A stretch of 9,934 bases of DNA. It comes from DATDAH01 sp036525535. Lineage in GTDB: Bacteria; Actinomycetota; Acidimicrobiia; Acidimicrobiales; DATDAH01. Numbering within the stretch: position 1 is the first letter of the stretch; every line of letters starts with the position of its first letter. Positions 4,988 through 9,934 of this stretch are shown here, piece by piece. Below the pieces are notes generated by a model. That model saw only the letters and a program-made list of their open reading frames with translations, did not search any database and was not told where the DNA came from. The position numbers and the translations under genes were made by a program. The stretch is taken from assembly GCA_036525535.1 (NCBI GenBank), contig DATDAH010000340.1, positions 1 through 9,934 of the forward strand, written 5' to 3'.

Positions 4988-6511
4988 GTGACGGCCACCG
5001 CGTTCGATCCCATCGCGTCCCCGACGACCCGCCTGGCAGACCATCGGGAGCCGCAGTTCGTCCATGAGGGCCAAGTGGCCGCCACCAGCAGCCGGCTGTC
5101 CGGCTTCCGCGAACGGAGCGGCGACCGCGGTCCCAACCTGCTGGTCATCCTCATGGACGACGTCGGCTGGGGTGACTTCGGTTGCTATGGCGGCGGTGTG
5201 GCGGTGGGGGCTCCGACGCCCAACATCGACCGCCTCGCCCGCCGTGGCCTGCTGATGACCTCGTGCTACTCCGAGCCGTCGTGCACACCCAGCCGGGCGT
5301 CGCTGCTCACGGGCCGCCTGCCGATGCGCCACGGGCTGCAACGCCCTCCGATGTACGGCGAGCCGGGCGGCCTCCATGGCGAGGTCACCCTGGCTCAGCT
5401 CCTGTCCGATGCCGGCTACGTGACCCAGGCCGTGGGCAAGTGGCACCTGGGCGAGAACATCGAGTCCCAGCCCCAGAACGTGGGCTTCGACGACTTCTAC
5501 GGCTTCCTGTCCGTCTCGGACATGTACAGCGAGTGGCGCGACCCCCATTTCTTCCCGGAGGTCGTCTACTCCCAGGCCCGGACGGACTGGATCGAGAACA
5601 TGCCGTTCAATCGGTGCTTCGTCCACGCCGAGCGCGGTGGCGAGCCCGAGCCGGTCGAGGAGGTGACCATCCCCGTCCTGTCCCTGCTCGACGAGAAGTG
5701 GTGCACCTACACCGAGGACTTCGTCCGGCGGATGGGCGACGGCGACCGATCCTGGTTCTGCTACCTCGGCACCCGGGGCGCCCACTTCGACAACTACCCC
5801 CACGACCGGTTCCTCGGCACCTCGCCGGCGAAGCACCCCTACAAGGACACGATCATCGAGCTGGACGACATCGTGGGTCGCCTCGTCCGGGTCCTGGACG
5901 AGACCGGTCAGGCCGACGACACGATCATCTTCCTGTCATCGGACAACGGCCCCCACATGGAGAACTGGCCCGACGCCGCGTTCACCCCGTTCCGCTGTGC
6001 CAAGGGCTCGACCTGGGAGGGGGGCATGCGGGTGCCGGGCATCGCGGTGTGGCCGGGGATGATCGACGCCGACCGCCGGAGCGACGGCCTGTTCTGCTTC
6101 ACCGACCTGCTCCCCACCATGCTCAGCCTGGCGGGGGAGGAGGGTCGCCTCCCCGACGACCGCTTCATCGACGGGGTGGACCAGGCCTCGTTCCTGCTGG
6201 GAGAGGACGCCGTGTCGAACCGGAAGTACGTCTGGTACTGGCTGCTGTCCACGCTCTCCGCCGTGCGCTGCGGCGAGTACAAGTTCATGATCGCCTCGAC
6301 CAGCGACGACGACACCGACACCTGGGGCCCAGGCGGCTTCACCGGCGTGACCCAGAACTACACCTACGCCCGCACGTTCAACCTCTACCTGGACCCGAAG
6401 GAGCAGCACAGCTACATGACCCGCAAGATCGCCTACAACGAGGCGTTCCTGACGGGCATCGGCCAGCACCTCCGCAGCTACCGGGACTTCCCCGCCAAGA
6501 AGATCATCTGA
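4988..6511 (+). CDS. Type I sulfatase (formylglycine-dependent, alkaline-phosphatase fold)
   Basis: Read from GTG 4988 this is a 507-aa sulfatase that would hydrolyse a sulfate (or phosphate/phosphonate) ester. LLVILMDDVGWGD (51-63) supplies metal ligands Asp57 and Asp58. The signature SCTPSRASLLTGR (98-110) has Cys99, to be converted to formylglycine, with Arg103. GKWHLG (150-155) gives Lys151 and His153; GAHFDNYPH supplies His266; SSDNG gives Asp319 and Asn320; AKGSTWEGG supplies Lys339. All core active-site positions are present. No signal peptide or membrane helix precedes the domain, so it looks cytoplasmic unless the start is misplaced. About 45 hydrophilic residues precede the first strand. 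GTG 4988 has only a weak ribosome site and starts 11 nt after the DivIVA-like stop, suggesting coupled translation; GTG 4955, inside that gene, is a less likely start. The activating enzyme is not in the window. Substrate unknown. Confidence 0.9.
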   Translation: MTATAFDPIASPTTRLADHREPQFVHEGQVAATSSRLSGFRERSGDRGPNLLVILMDDVGWGDFGCYGGGVAVGAPTPNIDRLARRGLLMTSCYSEPSCTPSRASLLTGRLPMRHGLQRPPMYGEPGGLHGEVTLAQLLSDAGYVTQAVGKWHLGENIESQPQNVGFDDFYGFLSVSDMYSEWRDPHFFPEVVYSQARTDWIENMPFNRCFVHAERGGEPEPVEEVTIPVLSLLDEKWCTYTEDFVRRMGDGDRSWFCYLGTRGAHFDNYPHDRFLGTSPAKHPYKDTIIELDDIVGRLVRVLDETGQADDTIIFLSSDNGPHMENWPDAAFTPFRCAKGSTWEGGMRVPGIAVWPGMIDADRRSDGLFCFTDLLPTMLSLAGEEGRLPDDRFIDGVDQASFLLGEDAVSNRKYVWYWLLSTLSAVRCGEYKFMIASTSDDDTDTWGPGGFTGVTQNYTYARTFNLYLDPKEQHSYMTRKIAYNEAFLTGIGQHLRSYRDFPAKKII

Positions 6512-6514
6512 CGC

Positions 6515-7003
6515 TCAGGCCGCCGGGTCGGGGTGGCTGACCCTGGGGAGGACGTACCAGATCAGCACACCCGCGCCGCCGGCCACGGCGGCGAAAGCGA
6601 GCCCAACCGCGGTGTCGTCGAAGATCAGCCGGGTGACGACGAACATGACCAGGGTCATGGAGGCGAGGAGGAGGGCCATTCCGATGACCTGGAGGTACAC
6701 GCTGACGATCAGGCGCTCGGCCCGACTGTCGGGCGCGGAGACACGGTGGAACGCCGTGGGTCCCATGAGGATGATGGCCGCGAGCGCCGCCAGGAGCAGG
6801 GCCCCGGCGAACGAGCGGCGGCCGAGCAGGTCGAGGTCCTTGAACCCGGTGCTGAAGGCGGCGGTCAGCAGGAAGGCGAACAGCACCTGAGTGCCGGGCA
6901 TGACCGTCCGCGTCTCCTCCAACAGCTCCCGATAGCGCTCGCGCTGCTCCTCGCTCTCCTCGCTCTCGTCGCCCTGGTCGCCTCGCCGCTCGTCGTCGCT
7001 CAT
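6515..7003 (-). CDS. DUF6328-like four-helix membrane protein
   Basis: This 162-aa membrane protein is of unknown function. The N-terminal 20 residues are extremely acidic and Ser/Glu-rich. Then YRELLEETRTVMPGTQVLFA (24-43), followed by FLLTAAFSTGF, matches my memory of the DUF6328 family signature (E-L-x-x-E-x-R, then x-Q-V-L-F-A-F-L-L). Helices are visible at about 37-54, 66-82, 98-122 and 132-152, and HRV (86-88), after the second helix, is also typical. ATG 7003 has AAAGGA at 7013-7008, 4 nt upstream. It converges on the sulfatase gene with only 3 bp between stop codons, and is divergent from the 90-aa protein gene with two palindromes between them. Confidence 0.75.
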   Translation of the reverse strand: MSDDERRGDQGDESEESEEQRERYRELLEETRTVMPGTQVLFAFLLTAAFSTGFKDLDLLGRRSFAGALLLAALAAIILMGPTAFHRVSAPDSRAERLIVSVYLQVIGMALLLASMTLVMFVVTRLIFDDTAVGLAFAAVAGGAGVLIWYVLPRVSHPDPAA

Positions 7004-7039
7004 GGTCGTCCTTTGTCGTGACGACGGGAGTTACCCCGG

Positions 7040-7054
7040 ATGGCGGGCCGCCAT
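7040..7054. promoter_or_regulatory. Operator-like inverted repeat ATGGCGG-G-CCGCCAT
   Basis: Seven-base arms are perfect reverse complements around a single G, in the 95-bp gap between the divergent DUF6328 and 90-aa protein genes. It is placed to act on both. A role as a regulator-binding site is inferred from symmetry and location only, and GC-rich DNA makes short palindromes common. Confidence 0.35.
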
Positions 7055-7057
7055 TCC

Positions 7058-7067
7058 CCCGATCGGG
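7058..7067. promoter_or_regulatory. Second palindrome CCCGATCGGG in the same divergent gap
   Basis: A perfect 10-bp palindrome starts 3 bp after the previous inverted repeat. Two symmetric sites side by side upstream of the TACGGT box (7087-7092) could form a compound operator. Evidence is symmetry only. Confidence 0.3.
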
Positions 7068-7086
7068 AGGGGCACGCACCCCCGAG

Positions 7087-7092
7087 TACGGT
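7087..7092 (+). promoter_or_regulatory. Candidate -10 box (TACGGT) for the 90-aa protein gene, leaderless
   Basis: TACGGT fits TANNNT and is followed by 6 nt and then ATG 7099, the spacing expected if transcription starts at the A of the start codon. The only purine-rich site (GGGAGGGG, 7065-7072) is 26 nt from the ATG, too far for a ribosome site. No clear -35 was found. Confidence 0.4.
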
Positions 7093-7098
7093 GCTCCG

Positions 7099-7371
7099 AT
7101 GGCCTCGGGGAACGCCAAGCGCAAGCGGCAACAGCAGCAGCGAGCCCGGCACAGCGCGGACAAGAGCCACGAGCGCGACCGCACGCAGTCACACAAGCCC
7201 CTGCCCAAGGTGGGTACCCGCCCCGAACAGGAGCACCTCCATCGCCAACGACAGGCCGACCTGGTCGACTTCGGGCGGGGCGGCAGGCACCGATCGCTGG
7301 GCATCGGCCTGGTGGTCCTCGCCCTGGTCCTGCTCCTCGCCGTTCTCGCGGTCCTCGTGCTCTTCGACTGA
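7099..7371 (+). CDS. Small basic protein with C-terminal membrane anchor
   Basis: This 90-aa protein is of unknown function. The N-terminal half is strongly basic and Gln-rich (GNAKRKRQQQQRARH at 4-18), followed by a hydrophilic region with several His, Arg and Lys residues. The last 25 residues form one hydrophobic helix (GIGLVVLALVLLLAVLAVLVLF) ending in Asp, so it looks tail-anchored with the basic part in the cytoplasm, where it could touch nucleic acid or acidic lipids. The frame extends to GTG 7018, but that would run through the palindromes and add a Pro/Gly-rich segment. ATG 7099 with TACGGT 6 nt upstream is preferred. It ends 4 bp before the convergent ABC-F stop codon. Confidence 0.65.
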   Translation: MASGNAKRKRQQQQRARHSADKSHERDRTQSHKPLPKVGTRPEQEHLHRQRQADLVDFGRGGRHRSLGIGLVVLALVLLLAVLAVLVLFD

Positions 7372-7375
7372 GTGG

Positions 7376-9037
7376 TCACCCCACCTCGGTGACCTCGCCG
7401 CCGTCGATCTGGAGCGTGCGGTTCGTCGTCACCGCCTCCAGTAGCCGCCGGTCGTGGCTGACCAGCAGGACCGTGCCCGCATAGGTGGCCAGCGCCTGCT
7501 CCACCTGCTCGAGGGCGGGAAGGTCGAGGTGGTTGGTGGGCTCGTCGAGCACCAGGCAGTTCACGCCCCGACCCTGCAACAGCGCCAGGCCGGCTCGGGT
7601 CCGCTCGCCCGGTGACAACGTGCGGGCCGGTCGGAGGACCTGGGCCGCGCCGAGGCCGAACTTGGCCAGCAGGGTCCGGGACTCCCCTGTGGAGGCCATC
7701 CCGGCGGCCTCCTGGAACGTGTCGAGCAGAGGTCCGTCACCGTCGAGGAGATCACGTCCCTGGTCGATCTCGCCGACCAGGACGCCGGGCCCGAGGCGCA
7801 GTCGCCCGGCGGTCAGCTCGATCCGGCCGAGGAGGGCGTCGAGCAGCGTCGACTTCCCCGCCCCGTTGGGTCCGACGATGGCGACCCGGTCGGCCCAGCC
7901 GATCTCCAGGTCGACCGGACCGAGGTGGAAGGCTCCCCGATCGACCACGGCGCCGTCCAGGGAGGCCACGACCTGGCCACTGCGGGTGGCCTCCGCGATC
8001 TCGAACCGCAGCTCCCAGCTCGTGCGGGGCTTGTCCGGGGCATTGGCCTCCAGGCGGAGGACCGCCTTCTCGGACTGGCGCACCTTGCCGGCCTGTTTCT
8101 CGGTCCGGTTGTTGAGGAAGTTCCGTAGGAACTTGTCGTTGTCCTTGGGGTTCTTGTTCCGGTGGATCACGCCCTGGTCGGACCACTGGCGCTGTCGGTG
8201 GGCTCGGGCCACCAGCTCGCCCTTGGTCGACTCGTAGAGCTCATAGGCCTCTTCCGCGTGGCGGCGGGCGACGGCCTGTTCTTCGAGGTACGCCAGCCAG
8301 CCGCCCTCGTAGCGGGTGGCCCGGCGGGAGTGCTCGTCGAGCTCGATCACCCCCGTGATGGTGCGTTCGAGGAACGCCCGGTCGTGGCTCACGAGCAGGA
8401 GGGGGGCCTCCCGCCGGAGGACGAAGCGCTCCAGGTGGTCGAGGGCGGCGAAGTCCAGGTCATTGGTGGGTTCGTCGAGCAGCAACACGTCATGGCGGGA
8501 CAAGAGCACGGCTGCCAGCGACGCCCTCGCCGCCTCGCCGCCCGACAGCGTGGCCGTGGGCTGGTCGAGCAGGCGGTCGGGCAGGCCGAGCTCAGACCAC
8601 GTCTCGCCGATGCGGACGTCGAGGTCGGCCCCACCCAGGGCCAGCCACCGGTCCAGTGCGACCGAGTACCGGTCCGCCGCGGCGTCGGGCGCCGTGGCGA
8701 CGGCGATGGTGGCCGCCTCGTACTCCTCGGCCGCCTCGGCGACGCCGGTGCGGCGGGCGACGGCCTGGCACACGGTCTCGTCGGTCCGGCGTTCGGGCTC
8801 CTGGGCCAGCAGGCCGACCGTGGCCGATGGTGGCGTCAGATCGACGCGACCTTCGTCGGGCTCGAGCAACCCCGCCAGGGCCCGCAAGAGGGTCGACTTG
8901 CCGGTGCCGTTGGGGGCGACCAGCCCCAGTCGGTCACCCGGCCCGACCGTGAGCGAGACGGCGTCGAGCACCATTACCGGGCCGAAGGAGACCGAGATGT
9001 CGCGGGCGATGAGGGTGGAATGGGAGGCGGGGGCCAT
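7376..9037 (-). CDS. ABC-F family ATPase (two nucleotide-binding domains, ribosome-associated type)
   Basis: This 553-aa soluble protein has two ABC domains and no membrane segments. ABC-F proteins act on the ribosome, either as translation factors or in resistance to ribosome-targeting antibiotics. Domain 1: Walker A APNGTGKST (41-49, with Ala in place of the usual first Gly), signature LSGGE (164-168), Walker B LLLDEP with Glu189, and His218. The linker (about 245-335) is charged and helical, with RNKNPKDNDKFLRNF (293-307) typical of the P-site tRNA-interaction motif region. Domain 2: Walker A GPNGAGKST (389-397), signature LSPGE (474-478), Glu499 in the Walker B motif, and His528. Both catalytic glutamates are intact. 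ATG 9037 has AGGAG (9048-9044) 6 nt upstream. I recall Mycobacterium Rv1473-like proteins having similar linkers, but the subfamily cannot be settled here. A resistance role is possible, not shown. Confidence 0.93.
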   Translation of the reverse strand: MAPASHSTLIARDISVSFGPVMVLDAVSLTVGPGDRLGLVAPNGTGKSTLLRALAGLLEPDEGRVDLTPPSATVGLLAQEPERRTDETVCQAVARRTGVAEAAEEYEAATIAVATAPDAAADRYSVALDRWLALGGADLDVRIGETWSELGLPDRLLDQPTATLSGGEAARASLAAVLLSRHDVLLLDEPTNDLDFAALDHLERFVLRREAPLLLVSHDRAFLERTITGVIELDEHSRRATRYEGGWLAYLEEQAVARRHAEEAYELYESTKGELVARAHRQRQWSDQGVIHRNKNPKDNDKFLRNFLNNRTEKQAGKVRQSEKAVLRLEANAPDKPRTSWELRFEIAEATRSGQVVASLDGAVVDRGAFHLGPVDLEIGWADRVAIVGPNGAGKSTLLDALLGRIELTAGRLRLGPGVLVGEIDQGRDLLDGDGPLLDTFQEAAGMASTGESRTLLAKFGLGAAQVLRPARTLSPGERTRAGLALLQGRGVNCLVLDEPTNHLDLPALEQVEQALATYAGTVLLVSHDRRLLEAVTTNRTLQIDGGEVTEVG

Positions 9038-9098
9038 GAGGGACTCCTCGGATGAGCGGACGGATGGTCACGGATCCGAGTTCTCAGCGCACGGCACC

Positions 9099-9125
9099 AC
9101 GGTAGGCGTCGCCTTCGCCCCACAA
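9099..9125 (-). promoter_or_regulatory. Weak candidate promoter of the ABC-F gene
   Basis: On the minus strand TTGTGG (9125-9120) and TACCGT (9104-9099) are 15 bp apart, shorter than ideal. The start would fall near 9092, giving a leader of about 55 nt that ends in a good ribosome site. I saw no antibiotic-responsive attenuator or leader peptide in this leader, but I cannot fold it. The rest of the 9038-9240 gap holds no gene I can support. Confidence 0.25.
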
Positions 9126-9192
9126 GCGCCGATTTCACCGGAAGGCTCGTGGCGGACGGGCTCGCTTGGCCGTGGGGCCGATGGTCATTCGC

Positions 9193-9238
9193 GGGGCGCT
9201 CTGCTCGGAGCGGCCTGCACGTTGTTCGAGATCGCCCC
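9193..9238 (-). terminator. Possible hairpin terminator after the PKD-domain protein gene
   Basis: GGGGCG (9193-9198) pairs with CGCCCC (9233-9238), and inside it CTCG (9204-9207) can pair with CGAG (9227-9230). A competing small hairpin, CGCTC/GAGCG, lies at 9197-9212. The structure begins about 3 nt after the TAG at 9241-9243 on the minus strand. It has no T tract, so support is modest. Confidence 0.3.
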
Positions 9239-9240
9239 GG

Positions 9241-9934
9241 CTACGGAGCTGTGACGACGACCCGGACACGGGCCAGGTTCTGGATCCGGGCATAAGGCGT
9301 CGTCCCGTCCCCGTCGCGGTGGGCCGCCACTCGGACGGTCGGGAAGTAGGTGCCGGGTTGGGCAAACGAGTGACGGTGCTCGACGATGGCTCGCTCACCC
9401 GCCCCCACGTCGTCTCGGACCGGGAAGTCACCAGCACCGTCGACGTCCCACTCGAAGGTCACCATCGCACCCGTCCCGTCCGGGACGGCCGCCGTCGCCC
9501 GGAAGGTGACCTCAGCACCGACCGGCACGTCGGTTCGAGCCCCACCGTCGGCGGTCAGCGACACCACTGGCTGCAACCCGCGCCGCTCGCGGGCCTCGGC
9601 GGGCACGACGACCTGGCCATCCAGGACTTCATAGCTCGTGCTCGGTGGCGGCGCGACCCCCGTCTCCACCCAGGCACTGAGGTCGCGGAGCGCCTGATGC
9701 AGCATCCCCAGGTAGCTGACGGTGTGGGTCGGGCTCTCCTGGATCTCGCTGTCCCCGTGCAGGGCGTTGTCGACGAACCAGAGCCGGAAGTGGTCGTCGG
9801 TGGCGTCGCCGAGGTGCTCGTGGACCCTCGAGCGGTACCAGTCGGCCTGCCAGGGGAAAGCCTCCCGGTCCAGGAGGGCCTCGACGACGATCATCTTCCC
9901 CTCGAAGCAGCCGGTCTGCACGGTCCCGGCGGCG
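9241..9934 (-). CDS. C-terminal part of a large protein with a PKD-like domain (possible secreted hydrolase)
   Basis: The frame is open to the window edge with about 230 residues visible. The GTG at 9921 is probably internal, because the four codons upstream of it (AAGT) continue in frame without a stop or ribosome site and the segment begins mid-domain. The first part (FEGKMIVVEALLDREAFPWQ, then WYRSRV, FRLWFVDNALHGD and YLGMLHQALRDLSAWVETGV) looks like the C-terminal end of an alpha/beta-hydrolase-type catalytic domain, where the His of NALHGD could be catalytic; this is a guess. About 100 residues follow that resemble a PKD/Ig-like beta domain: VVSLTADGG, VPVGAEVTFRA, VTFEWDVDGAGDFPV, then HSFAQPGTYFPTVRV. 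Such domains usually occur on exported enzymes, as carbohydrate- or surface-binding modules. The true start, any signal peptide and the substrate lie outside the window. Confidence 0.6.
   Translation of the reverse strand, partial: AAGTVQTGCFEGKMIVVEALLDREAFPWQADWYRSRVHEHLGDATDDHFRLWFVDNALHGDSEIQESPTHTVSYLGMLHQALRDLSAWVETGVAPPPSTSYEVLDGQVVVPAEARERRGLQPVVSLTADGGARTDVPVGAEVTFRATAAVPDGTGAMVTFEWDVDGAGDFPVRDDVGAGERAIVEHRHSFAQPGTYFPTVRVAAHRDGDGTTPYARIQNLARVRVVVTAP

Noticed and set aside
5182..6540. 452-codon + frame inside the sulfatase gene
   Set aside because: The sulfatase frame has every catalytic motif; this +1-type frame is Arg/Pro-rich and typical of GC-biased shadow frames.
8316..9254. 312-codon + frame antisense to the ABC-F gene and across the 9038-9240 gap
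   Set aside because: The minus-strand ABC-F is certain, and this frame is Ser/Arg-rich without motifs. The part over the gap gives no independent sign of coding.
1..9934. Defence system, prophage, biosynthetic cluster, CRISPR array or tRNA
   Set aside because: No nuclease, transposase, integrase, polyketide or peptide synthetase, spaced repeat array or cloverleaf was recognised on either strand. The ABC-F gene alone does not make a resistance island.

Overview
The window is high-GC DNA (by eye about 70 percent, with G/C at most third codon positions), densely packed with genes on both strands. The gene families point to a high-GC Gram-positive bacterium: DivIVA-like coiled-coil proteins, an F420-type luciferase-like oxidoreductase, DUF4328 and DUF2510 domains, a DUF6328-like membrane protein and a Tat lipoprotein. 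An Acidimicrobiia-like actinobacterium is my best guess. No rRNA, tRNA, CRISPR array, insertion sequence or phage gene was seen, and nothing suggests a recent mobile island.

Layout: (1) 1-128, the 3' end of an unrecognised + gene. (2) 221-1153 (+), a 310-aa DivIVA-like coiled-coil protein with a proline/alanine-rich spacer and a distinctive C-terminal tail. (3) A hairpin-rich convergent gap. (4) 3000-1252 (-), a two-gene unit: a luciferase-like (LLM) flavin oxidoreductase, then a Tat-exported lipoprotein alpha/beta hydrolase. (5) 3044-3406 (+), the mechanosensitive channel MscL, starting at TTG. (6) 4309-3416 (-), a five-helix DUF4328 membrane protein ending in a DUF2510 motif. (7) 4413-4976 (+), a second, shorter DivIVA-like protein with the same C-terminal tail as the first, followed after 11 nt by (8) 4988-6511 (+), a type I sulfatase with an intact formylglycine motif. 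(9) 7003-6515 (-), a DUF6328-like membrane protein. (10) 7099-7371 (+), a 90-aa basic protein with one C-terminal membrane helix. (11) 9037-7376 (-), a two-domain ABC-F ATPase. (12) The window ends in the C-terminal part of a large minus-strand protein with a PKD-like domain.

Most genes look like ordinary chromosomal housekeeping or accessory genes, and no multi-gene defence or biosynthetic system is evident. The most distinctive signal is the pair of DivIVA-like paralogues, 3.3 kb apart. They share the tail F-x-R-F-M-S-[ED]-D-I-x-D-E-P-S-R-E-W although their lengths and middle regions differ, and both are preceded by CCCTTGACCT[A/G]GG. This suggests a conserved peptide that docks a common partner, perhaps at the pole or septum, and possibly shared regulation. 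Regulatory architecture is also notable: several genes have a -10-like hexamer 6-7 nt from the start codon, which suggests leaderless transcripts, and three of the four convergent gene pairs are separated by only 3-9 bp.
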